Source: Colimorpha_A sp045540115 (GTDB taxonomy: Bacteria; Bacillota; Clostridia; Oscillospirales; CAG-272). Taken from it: a DNA stretch of 64,000 bases. Where the stretch lies: assembly GCA_045540115.1 (NCBI GenBank), contig JAZQGR010000096.1:1-64000 (forward strand). Reading direction: 5' to 3'. The notes under the pieces were generated by a model, which saw only the letters and a program-made list of their open reading frames with translations, was not told the DNA's origin and ran no database searches. Both the position numbers and the translations under genes were made by a program. This document shows positions 7,712-15,391 of the stretch, in pieces. How positions within the stretch are numbered: the stretch's first letter is position 1; every line of letters starts with the position of its first letter.

Positions 7712-8950
7712 ATGGTATTAAAGGGAAATGCGATCGTCGGTCAGTCGGGCGGTCCTACCGCGGCAATCAACGCAACACTCAGCGGTGTAATTCGCGGTGC
7801 GCTCGAAAATGAGAATATCGAAACTATCTTCGGGATGTACCACGGTATTGAAGGTATTCTCGGCGACAGATTCTGTGATCTTACCGAGATGTTTTCCGAT
7901 GAAAGCAAGCTCGTAACGCTCGAAAAGACACCTGCCGCCGCTCTCGGCTCCTGCCGTAAGAAGCTTCCTTCTCTTGCAAATATGTCGGACAGTGATAAGG
8001 CTGTATATGAAAAGGTTTTCTCCTTTTTTAAGAAGCATAATATCCGCTATTTCTTCTATATCGGTGGCAACGATTCCATGGATACCGTAGCGAAGCTTTC
8101 AGCTTATTCCAAGACAGTCGATTATGAAATGCGTATCATGGGCGTTCCGAAGACTATCGATAACGACGTTATGGGAACAGACCATACTCCCGGCTATGGA
8201 TCCGCGGCAAAGTATATCGCGGCATCGGTTTCGGAAATGCTTCGTGACTGCGCGGTTTATACGGTAAAGGCAGTTACGATCATCGAGATCATGGGACGAG
8301 ATGCGGGCTGGCTTACTGCTGCGGCGGCTCTTACGAGAGCAACGGGATTTGAGCCCGATCTGATTTATCTTCCCGAACGCGTATTTAATTATGACGAGTT
8401 CTTTGCTGATGTTCGTGCTTGCCTTGAAAAGCACCCGAACGTAGTCGTTTGCGTTTCCGAGGGCATTCGCCTTTCTGACGGACGATACGTCGGTGAGGGA
8501 ACCCAGAGCGGCGTAGCCGATGCATTTGGGCACAAATATCTTTCCGGTACGGGTAAGGCACTTGAGCTTGCCGTCAAGGAAGAAATCGGCTGTAAGGTTC
8601 GATCCGTTGAGCTCAACATTCTTCAGAGATGCGCTTCTCATATTGCTTCGCTTACCGATATTACTGAATCGGTTGCAGTCGGCAAGGCTGCAGTTGAGAA
8701 TGCAGTTAACGGCGTCAGCGGAAAGATGATGACCTTCGTTCGTACAAGCAACGATCCTTACACCTGCATTCCGGGATATGAGGATATTGATAAGATAGCA
8801 AATATGGTCAGAACCGTCCCCGATAACTTTATAAACGAGCGCGGAAACGGTATAACAAACGAAGGCGTTATGTATCTCCTTCCTCTCATTGAGGGCGAGA
8901 GCTATCCTGAGTATAAAAACGGTCTTCCCGTTCATATATCCCTTAAATAA
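7712..8950 (+). CDS. pfp: Phosphofructokinase, probably pyrophosphate-dependent
   Basis: This 412-aa enzyme phosphorylates fructose 6-phosphate in glycolysis. The N-terminal GQSGGPTAAIN loop binds the phosphoryl donor, TIDND contains the catalytic Asp, and MGRDAGWL is the substrate loop. Two donor-specifying positions point to PPi. The ATP-type GGDGS is replaced by GGNDS with Asp121, and Lys147 precedes TIDND (PKTIDND) where ATP enzymes have Gly. PPi use makes the step reversible. The start has a strong GGAGGT site. It follows tRNA-Glu; the next gene is the S1-domain protein. Confidence 0.9.
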   Translation: MVLKGNAIVGQSGGPTAAINATLSGVIRGALENENIETIFGMYHGIEGILGDRFCDLTEMFSDESKLVTLEKTPAAALGSCRKKLPSLANMSDSDKAVYEKVFSFFKKHNIRYFFYIGGNDSMDTVAKLSAYSKTVDYEMRIMGVPKTIDNDVMGTDHTPGYGSAAKYIAASVSEMLRDCAVYTVKAVTIIEIMGRDAGWLTAAAALTRATGFEPDLIYLPERVFNYDEFFADVRACLEKHPNVVVCVSEGIRLSDGRYVGEGTQSGVADAFGHKYLSGTGKALELAVKEEIGCKVRSVELNILQRCASHIASLTDITESVAVGKAAVENAVNGVSGKMMTFVRTSNDPYTCIPGYEDIDKIANMVRTVPDNFINERGNGITNEGVMYLLPLIEGESYPEYKNGLPVHISLK

Positions 8951-8965
8951 ATAGCATATAAACGG

Positions 8966-9023
8966 CCTCCGCCGAATATAGTAGTATCGCTTATCAAAAA
9001 GCGGACGAAAGATTCGGCGGAGG
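8966..9023 (+). promoter_or_regulatory. 5' hairpin that sequesters the S1-protein ribosome binding site
   Basis: CCTCCGCCGAAT (8966-8977) is perfectly complementary to ATTCGGCGGAGG (9012-9023), a 12-bp stem. The 34-nt loop holds a smaller CGCTT/AAGCG hairpin. The 3' arm ends in GGAGG, the Shine-Dalgarno sequence of the gene starting at 9031, so folding would block translation. No long T run follows, so a simple terminator is less likely. Confidence 0.65.
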
Positions 9024-9030
9024 TTTAATT

Positions 9031-9963
9031 ATGCACTTATGTAAATACAATCCTGAGGGAATCGTTCTCTCAATGCCCGAAAACAGGGAATATCTGTCAA
9101 GTGAAAACGGACTCATTCGCGCAATGAACGAGGGTGTGATACTTGAGGCTATGGCAGTTCGTTGTGACGCAAGCTATACACTGACTGTTGACCTTGGATG
9201 TATGCTCGGAGTCATTGAGCGTTCTGACGTTGAGTATGACAGAAACGGAAATGATATTCGTGATATTGCAGTCATTACCCGAGTAGGGAAGGCGATTTGC
9301 TTTAAGGTTATCGGTTTTTTCTATCAGAACGGTGTCAAGGTGGCGCGACTATCGCGCAAGGAAGCCCAGAGAGAGTGCTGTGAGGCGTTTCTTGACAGCT
9401 GTTCAGCGGGAGATATAATCGATGCAAAGATAACCCACCTTGAAACCTTTGGAGCATTTGTCGATATCGGATGCGGTGTTATTTCTCTTTTATCCATTGA
9501 CTGCATTTCGGTATCGCGTATTAGTCATCCATCAGATCGTTTTTCTGTTGGAGACCGTATAAGGGTCGCGATAAAAAGCAACGATGGAAAGAGAATATAC
9601 GTAACTCACAAGGAGCTTCTCGGTACCTGGGAGGAAAACGCGTCAATGTTTTCCGTCGGACAAACGGTCGCCGGAATAGTAAGAAGTATTGAGGATTATG
9701 GAATATTCGTTGAACTGACGCCAAATCTCGCAGGTCTTGCAGAGTATCGTTCGGACATTACTGTCGGACAGACAACGGCGGTCTACATAAAGAATATTAT
9801 CCCGGAAAGAATGAAGTTGAAGCTTGTTATAATCGATTCCTATAAAGGTGAGAATATGCCGACGCGTGAAATTCGTCCTTATAGTGAGGAGGTTACACAT
9901 ATTGATTCCTGGTGCTATTCACCGGGCGGAAGCCGACGGGTTATCGAAACCGTCTTCAACTGA
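9031..9963 (+). CDS. S1-domain RNA-binding protein (ribosomal protein S1-like)
   Basis: This 310-aa cytoplasmic protein has two recognisable S1 OB-fold domains at about residues 128-205 (GDIIDAKITHLETFGAFVDIG) and 212-280 (VGQTVAGIVRSIEDYGIFVEL), plus a more divergent N-terminal region that may be another OB fold. It probably binds mRNA or rRNA. It is shorter than the four-to-six-domain S1 of other phyla and resembles the reduced S1-like proteins of Clostridia. Its ribosome binding site is buried in the hairpin at 8966-9023, which suggests translational control. A bidirectional terminator follows. Confidence 0.8.
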   Translation: MHLCKYNPEGIVLSMPENREYLSSENGLIRAMNEGVILEAMAVRCDASYTLTVDLGCMLGVIERSDVEYDRNGNDIRDIAVITRVGKAICFKVIGFFYQNGVKVARLSRKEAQRECCEAFLDSCSAGDIIDAKITHLETFGAFVDIGCGVISLLSIDCISVSRISHPSDRFSVGDRIRVAIKSNDGKRIYVTHKELLGTWEENASMFSVGQTVAGIVRSIEDYGIFVELTPNLAGLAEYRSDITVGQTTAVYIKNIIPERMKLKLVIIDSYKGENMPTREIRPYSEEVTHIDSWCYSPGGSRRVIETVFN

Positions 9964-9992
9964 AAAACAGCCCGCAATTGCGGGCTGTTTTT
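9963..9992. terminator. Bidirectional terminator between the S1 gene and the VanT-like gene
   Basis: AAAAACAGCCCGCA pairs with TGCGGGCTGTTTTT; A and T tracts on both sides serve the two convergent genes. Confidence 0.9.
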
Positions 9993-9996
9993 CAGT

Positions 9997-12120
9997 TTAT
10001 ATGATTTCAAGACGGCGACCGAGGCGGGAATATATCTCGTTTGTAATCGTTCCTGCCTGATCTGCGACCTCCTCGGCGGTGATCGTTTCGCTGCCGTCGG
10101 TGCCAATGACCGTTACAATGTCGCCAATCCTGGCTTCTTCAACCTCGGTTACGTCGATCATAAGCTGATCCATACAGATGCGTCCGACCATCGGAACACG
10201 CTTCCCACATACGAGAACGCTTGCCTTGCCTGAGAGGCATCTCGGAATACCGTCTCCGTAACCGATCGGCAGAACGGCAATTCGCGTTTCGCGCTCGGTA
10301 CGGAAGGCTCTTCCGTAGCCGATTGATTCGCCGCTTTGATAGGTACGAAGCTGAATTATCTTCGTTTTTATCGACATTACGGGGGATAGAGCGACATCCG
10401 AGTTACTCGTGTAGCCGTATTCACTGTCGGAGCCGTAGAGTGAGATGCCCATTCTCGCGTAACTGCATTTGATCTCAGGGTAATTGAGAAGTCCGTAGCT
10501 TGCCTGAATGTGCTGTGCTTTTACGGGCAGTTCCTTTGCCTTAAGCTTTTCGACAAGGTTATTAAATGCAGTTATCTGATTTCTTGTATACTCGATATCG
10601 TCCTTAGTTTTTGAGTCGCTTGCGCAAAGATGAGAGAATACTCCGTCGACCGTAAGGTTATCGAGGGCGTATACTGCTTCTATTGCGTCAATATCGCTTG
10701 ACGGAATGCCGATTCTGTGCATACCTGTATCGACTGCAATATGCACCTTGATCCTCTTGCCTCGAGAGTTAAGCTCACTGGCATAATCAATGTCAAATAC
10801 CGTTTGTGTTATTTTGTATTTCTTCAGGTCTTTGGCTCTTATCGGATCGGTGTAGCCGAGAACAAGGATAAGTCCCTTGACACCGTATTTGCGGATCGCG
10901 ATGCCCTCGTCGATAGTAGCAACGCCGTAAGCGTCGACGCCGAGCGACTGAAGCTCATTCGTTATCTCAAATGCTCCGTGACCGTAGCCCTCGTCCTTGA
11001 CTATCGCAAGAAGCTTACAGCCTTCGGGCATTATACGCCGAAATTCGTTTACGTTGTTTTGCAGGGCGTTTCTGTCAATCTCTATCCATGCTCGTTGTTT
11101 TTTATTTACAGGGAGCTTTCCGGGAAGCTTTGAAAGAAGACAGGTGCAGACAAATGCAAATGCAAAAGAAGTAACGGTTACAGTCGTGAACGTAATGATC
11201 TCGGTATCAATAAAAAATTTTTCAAGACCGAGGATATCCGATGCAAAGCGAAGCGCAACGATAAATACGGGATGAATAATATAGACAATAAGTGAAACGT
11301 CACGCGCTCGGCGCAGTCTCTTGCCTCTGAATGTCACAAGAAACGTGAAAATAAAGAAGGAAGCTGCGGGGAGAAGCAGATACATACTGTCATGGAGCTG
11401 AAGCTTGTTTTCGCGAAGAATGAATCCCTCCGCTATCATTGCGGAAAGCGAAAGGATAAGCCCTATAAGCGATGCTGTTCTTCCGGGGAGCTTATCGCTT
11501 CTGCTGAATATATATGCGCCGATAATAATAAACAGAGGAGCGAAGAATATACCGTTCTGCGTCGAATCCATTATGACGAAAATTTCATCATAAAGTGCCT
11601 TAATGAAGGGAACAGAACGAATAATTCCGTAATAACCGTTGCCAAAGAGCCCGATCAGATAAAGCGGAATTGAAATACAGAATGCAAGCTTATATCCGAA
11701 TTTACGGACGAGATACCACGCTATGATTCCGCCGATTATCGATGCGGGAAGATACCACAGGTGATAGAGCGTGCCGTTGAAGAATAAATTCTTGATTATT
11801 GACGGCAGAAGCGGACGAATCGAAAAGTCGCCCTTGTAGATCTGAAGCGGCAGACAAACGATAATTGCAATGGCGTATATTATTACGCTTTTCTTAACAA
11901 AGCTTTTCAGCCTGTCGTTATCTCTTTCAACGTCCCTGATAAGGAAAAACCCGGTCGTCATAAAGAAAAAGGGAACGGCAAGTCGAGAAAGGAGACTAGT
12001 AAGAACGAAGTTAGCGCTCGAAGAATAGTCGAGAAGAGGAGAAGTATGGTTTGTTATAACGAGAACGGCAGCGATCAAGCGGAATATATCAATTCCCGTA
12101 TAGGCCTTCTTGTTTTCCAT
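9997..12120 (-). CDS. VanT-like membrane serine/alanine racemase
   Basis: This 707-aa two-domain protein has an acyltransferase-3-like membrane region with about ten hydrophobic segments (residues 10-335) and a PLP-dependent racemase (about 343-707). The Schiff-base lysine is Lys375 in IVKDEGYGHG. CMDQLMIDV and the GYGDGIPR motif are present. Asn694 in TITNEI falls where alanine racemases have Tyr in TINYEV (Tyr354 of the Bacillus enzyme), a change tied to serine use. The architecture matches VanT of VanC/G-type operons, which makes D-serine for cell-wall precursors. It follows the VanG-like ligase by 24 bases. Pure alanine racemase function remains possible. Confidence 0.85.
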   Translation of the reverse strand: MENKKAYTGIDIFRLIAAVLVITNHTSPLLDYSSSANFVLTSLLSRLAVPFFFMTTGFFLIRDVERDNDRLKSFVKKSVIIYAIAIIVCLPLQIYKGDFSIRPLLPSIIKNLFFNGTLYHLWYLPASIIGGIIAWYLVRKFGYKLAFCISIPLYLIGLFGNGYYGIIRSVPFIKALYDEIFVIMDSTQNGIFFAPLFIIIGAYIFSRSDKLPGRTASLIGLILSLSAMIAEGFILRENKLQLHDSMYLLLPAASFFIFTFLVTFRGKRLRRARDVSLIVYIIHPVFIVALRFASDILGLEKFFIDTEIITFTTVTVTSFAFAFVCTCLLSKLPGKLPVNKKQRAWIEIDRNALQNNVNEFRRIMPEGCKLLAIVKDEGYGHGAFEITNELQSLGVDAYGVATIDEGIAIRKYGVKGLILVLGYTDPIRAKDLKKYKITQTVFDIDYASELNSRGKRIKVHIAVDTGMHRIGIPSSDIDAIEAVYALDNLTVDGVFSHLCASDSKTKDDIEYTRNQITAFNNLVEKLKAKELPVKAQHIQASYGLLNYPEIKCSYARMGISLYGSDSEYGYTSNSDVALSPVMSIKTKIIQLRTYQSGESIGYGRAFRTERETRIAVLPIGYGDGIPRCLSGKASVLVCGKRVPMVGRICMDQLMIDVTEVEEARIGDIVTVIGTDGSETITAEEVADQAGTITNEIYSRLGRRLEII

Positions 12121-12144
12121 ATTTTCATCCTTTCGTAGTTTTTA

Positions 12145-13188
12145 TCAGATATAAAGAGCGATAAGCTTATCGAGCATTTTGTCAAAGGTAAGCCCGATAC
12201 CCTTCATCATATTGGGATAACGGCTGTGCGATGTAAAGCCGGGAATGGTATTTACCTCATTAAATACTATGCGCTTGTCGGGAGTAAGAAACATGTCCAC
12301 ACGCGCAAAGCCCGAGCAGGCAAGTGCCTTGTATATTACCTTTGCCGTTTCTCTTATGCGCTCCTCGGTTTCGGGATCGATACGAGCGGGCATATAAATG
12401 TTTGATGTAATGAGATTGTATTTTTCTGTAAAGTCGAAGAAGCCGTGAGAAAGCTCAATTTCATCGACGCGTCCGACGGTAAGCTCATCAATTCCGAGAA
12501 CCGCACAACCCACCTCAAAGCCGTCAATGTTTTCTTCGACGATCACCTCATCGTCGTGCTCGAAAGCAAAGTTAACGGCAGAAACAAGCTCTTCCTCGCG
12601 GTATATTTTGGTAATCCCGAAGGAGGATCCCGCGCGAACAGGCTTTACGAACAGAGGGTACGTAAGCCCTGCAGTCATCGCGGGTGCCTCTCCCTGCTGA
12701 TATTTTCTTATCGTTATAGCCTTGGGAACCTCAATTCCCGCAAGCTCAACGAGCTTGTGTGCGCGGTCCTTATCCATGCAGAGAGCAGAGGAAAGCGCTG
12801 AGCATCCGACAAGCGGGATTCCGGAAAGCTCAAACAGTCCCTGAACCGTTCCGTCCTCACCGTTTTTTCCGTGAAGAATGGGCAGAGCAAGATCGACCTC
12901 GGTAAGTATATTTCCGTTTTCTGTAAGCTCAATTATTCCCTTGGAAGAACGGCTGTGGGAAATTACGACGGGAGTAAGAAGCTCGGGATCGTTCATCCAG
13001 GTGTTATTCGGAAGATTCTCATAGCTTCCGTAGTAACGGTACCAGTCGCCGTCACGGGTTATTCCGAGAGGTATAACGTCATATTTATCGGGATCGAGAT
13101 TATCGAGAACCGAAAAAGCAGACTGAAGAGAAATTTCGTATTCTGTTGAGTTTCCGCCGAATACTACGGCGATTCTGATTTTAGCCAT
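12145..13188 (-). CDS. D-Ala--D-Ala/D-Ser ligase, VanG-like
   Basis: This 347-aa ATP-grasp ligase joins D-alanine to a second D-amino acid for peptidoglycan precursors. The N-terminal VVFGGNSTEYEIS motif, PLFVKPVRAGSS, and the metal-binding FNEVNTIPGFT segment are intact. The omega-loop region HGFFDFTEKYNL and the following YMPARID resemble VanG/VanC-type D-Ser ligases more than VanA, which has an FRIHQ-type loop. The start is the ATG at 13188, preceded by AAGGAG. The partner gene is the VanT-like racemase. No VanXY peptidase or VanRS pair is in the window. An ordinary Ddl role cannot be excluded. Confidence 0.88.
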   Translation of the reverse strand: MAKIRIAVVFGGNSTEYEISLQSAFSVLDNLDPDKYDVIPLGITRDGDWYRYYGSYENLPNNTWMNDPELLTPVVISHSRSSKGIIELTENGNILTEVDLALPILHGKNGEDGTVQGLFELSGIPLVGCSALSSALCMDKDRAHKLVELAGIEVPKAITIRKYQQGEAPAMTAGLTYPLFVKPVRAGSSFGITKIYREEELVSAVNFAFEHDDEVIVEENIDGFEVGCAVLGIDELTVGRVDEIELSHGFFDFTEKYNLITSNIYMPARIDPETEERIRETAKVIYKALACSGFARVDMFLTPDKRIVFNEVNTIPGFTSHSRYPNMMKGIGLTFDKMLDKLIALYI

Positions 13189-13226
13189 TGAAAGCTCCTT
13201 GATACTGTAATTACACAATTAATATA

Positions 13227-13255
13227 ATTATAACTCCGAATGCGAAAATTGTCAA
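13227..13255 (-). promoter_or_regulatory. Consensus promoter of the VanG-like/VanT-like pair
   Basis: Minus-strand TTGACA (13250-13255), a 17-bp spacer and TATAAT (13227-13232) form a perfect consensus, suggesting constitutive expression. Confidence 0.85.
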
Positions 13256-13278
13256 CCATTACTTATATATAATCGGTA

Positions 13279-13307
13279 TTGACTATTTTGTAAAACTGTA
13301 GTATAAT
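13279..13307 (+). promoter_or_regulatory. Promoter of the CorC/HlyC-type gene
   Basis: TTGACT (13279-13284), a 17-bp spacer and TATAAT (13302-13307) lie 33 bases upstream of the TTG start. Confidence 0.8.
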
Positions 13308-13340
13308 ATACAAGATTAATTATTTGAGGGGGGATTCTTT

Positions 13341-14687
13341 TTGGATCCGTTATGGGGTCAATTAATACTCCAGTTTATACTTATTTTTATTAACGCAATT
13401 TTTGCCTGCTCCGAGATGGCAGTCGTTTCTCTGAACGAGAAGAAGATGGAAAAGCTTGCAGAGGATGGCAATAAAAAAGCGGCAAAGCTTCTGAAGATGC
13501 TTCAGAATCCGGACAGATTTCTGTCTACGATCCAGATCAGCATTACGCTTGCCGGCTTCCTTGCATCGGCTTTCGCGGCAGATAACATCGCAAACCGACT
13601 GACAAAGTGGCTTTATTCCGACGTTGGATTTACGTCTATCGGAATTACCGCTCTCGATACGATCTGCGTCGTCGTGATAACGATAGTTCTTTCCTACTTC
13701 ACGCTTATTCTCGGCGAGCTCGTTCCTAAAAGAATCGCGATGAAGGATCCCGAAAAGATGGCGATGCGCCTTTGCTCACTCGTCGGCTTCTTTGCAGTTA
13801 TATTCCGTCCTGCGGTATGGTTCTTGTCAGTATCGACGAACCTTGTTCTAAAAATGCTTCGTATTGACCCGAAGCACGAGGACGAGGAGGTGACCGAGGA
13901 GGAGATCCGCCTCATGGTCGAATCGAGCGAGGAAGACGGAAACATTCAGGCGGACGAAAAGGAAATGATCGAGAATATCTTCGAGTTCAACAATACCACC
14001 GCCGCCGATATCATGGTACACCGTACTGAAATATCGGCCATCGAAATAAACGAGAGCTTCGAGGATATTATTAAGACGATAAACGAAACCGGTTATTCGC
14101 GTTTCCCGGTCTACGAGGACGACGTTGATAACATAATCGGTGTGCTCAGCACGAGAAGATTTCTTCTCAATATCTGCGAAAAATCGCCCAAAACGCTGAG
14201 GGAGCTTATATTCGAGCCGAATTTTGTGCCCGAATCTGTTCGCGCCGATCTTCTCTTCCGCGATATGCAAGAGAAAAAGTCGCACATGGCAATCGTCCTT
14301 GACGAGTACGGCGGCACAGCAGGTCTTGTTACGATGGAAGATCTTATCGAGCAGATCGTCGGGAATATTTACGATGAGACTGACGAGACCTTTGAGGAAG
14401 AGGAAATCGAGGAGCTTGCAGAGAATCTCTATCGAATTGACGGCAGCGTTTCGCTTGACGTCGTCGAGGAGACTCTCGGAATTGATTTCTCGCCCGAGGA
14501 CGACGATCTTTCAACCTTATCGGGACTTATTTTCAGCAAATTTACAACGATTCCTGCCGACGGAGAGACACCCGAGCTCGTAATCGACCGACTGCACATC
14601 AAGGTCGAGGAAATAACGGAGCACAGGGTTGTTACCGCCGTAGTTGAGCTTCTTCCCGAGGAAGAAACAGGGGACGAAGAGGAATAA
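13341..14687 (+). CDS. CNNM/CBS-domain membrane protein (HlyC/CorC family)
   Basis: This 448-aa membrane protein is probably involved in Mg2+/Co2+ export. The N-terminal CNNM (DUF21) domain spans residues 1-190 with three to four membrane segments and the conserved ELVPKRIA motif. A pair of CBS domains follows at about 205-330, then a CorC_HlyC accessory domain at about 350-440. The C-terminus is strongly acidic. The start is TTG at 13341, supported by GAGGGGGG just upstream and by the lack of an in-frame ATG. Monocistronic, closed by a terminator. Confidence 0.88.
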   Translation: MDPLWGQLILQFILIFINAIFACSEMAVVSLNEKKMEKLAEDGNKKAAKLLKMLQNPDRFLSTIQISITLAGFLASAFAADNIANRLTKWLYSDVGFTSIGITALDTICVVVITIVLSYFTLILGELVPKRIAMKDPEKMAMRLCSLVGFFAVIFRPAVWFLSVSTNLVLKMLRIDPKHEDEEVTEEEIRLMVESSEEDGNIQADEKEMIENIFEFNNTTAADIMVHRTEISAIEINESFEDIIKTINETGYSRFPVYEDDVDNIIGVLSTRRFLLNICEKSPKTLRELIFEPNFVPESVRADLLFRDMQEKKSHMAIVLDEYGGTAGLVTMEDLIEQIVGNIYDETDETFEEEEIEELAENLYRIDGSVSLDVVEETLGIDFSPEDDDLSTLSGLIFSKFTTIPADGETPELVIDRLHIKVEEITEHRVVTAVVELLPEEETGDEEE

Positions 14688-14690
14688 ATA

Positions 14691-14725
14691 AAGGCAACTG
14701 CAGTTTTGCAGTTGCCTTATTTTTT
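14691..14725. terminator. Bidirectional terminator
   Basis: AAGGCAACTGCA pairs with TGCAGTTGCCTT around a GTTT loop, followed by a T-rich tract. It separates two convergent genes. Confidence 0.9.
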
Positions 14726-15374
14726 ATAGCTTGAGAAGAAGCTTGGCGAGCTCTTTTGCATCATTTACGATGAAGTCGGCTCCGGCTTCGGTAAGCTCTT
14801 TTTCGCTTCCGTAGCCAAACGTAACGCCGATGCTGTCAATATGCGATTTTTTTGCGCCATAGATATCGTAATGACGGTCACCGACCATTATTATTCGGCT
14901 TCTGTCAGTTACTTCAGCGGTCTGAATCGCATATTCAATGACCTCGTGCTTATCGGTGCGTCTATGATCCATTTCGGCACCGCATACGTGAGTGAAATAA
15001 TCGTAAATGTTGAAATATTTGAGTATCTGATTAGCGTATATCTCGGGCTTCGAGGTTGCAAGAACGATAGTTTTGTTCGCTTTCGTTAATGCTTCAAGCA
15101 TATCGACAATACCGTCGTACAGCGAGTTTTCAAATATCCCCTTGACCGCGTAGTATTCGCGGTAATAGACAACGGCAAGATCCGCCTTTTCTTTCGACAT
15201 ACCGTAAAGATCACGGAAACTTCCCACAAGAGGAGGACCGATAAACTTGTTCAGCTCGTTTTTATCCTGGACGTCGATACCGAATTTGTTAAGGGCGTAG
15301 GCGGCGGAATTTTTTATTCCGTCGCCCGAGTCCGTTATTGTTCCGTCAAGGTCTAAAAATATAATGTCCTTCAT
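14724..15374 (-). CDS. HAD-family phosphatase (phosphoglycolate phosphatase-like)
   Basis: This 216-aa cytoplasmic hydrolase carries HAD motif I DLDGTITDSG with the nucleophile Asp, motif II ATSK, and motif III/IV VGDRHYDIYGAK. A helical cap lies between motifs I and II, as in the Gph/PpaX group. The substrate cannot be named from sequence. It lies 17 bases downstream of the large ABC/FtsX transporter and is probably co-transcribed, although a functional link is not evident. Confidence 0.8.
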   Translation of the reverse strand: MKDIIFLDLDGTITDSGDGIKNSAAYALNKFGIDVQDKNELNKFIGPPLVGSFRDLYGMSKEKADLAVVYYREYYAVKGIFENSLYDGIVDMLEALTKANKTIVLATSKPEIYANQILKYFNIYDYFTHVCGAEMDHRRTDKHEVIEYAIQTAEVTDRSRIIMVGDRHYDIYGAKKSHIDSIGVTFGYGSEKELTEAGADFIVNDAKELAKLLLKL

Positions 15375-15391
15375 ATTTCTGTTCCGATGAT

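Noticed and set aside
8099..8935. Long open frame antisense to the phosphofructokinase gene
   Set aside because: The product resembles nothing, lacks a ribosome site, and mirrors the codon pattern of the strongly supported pfp gene.
13189..13226. Search for a T-box or riboswitch leader before the VanG-like gene
   Set aside because: The leader is only about 30 bases and has no conserved motif.
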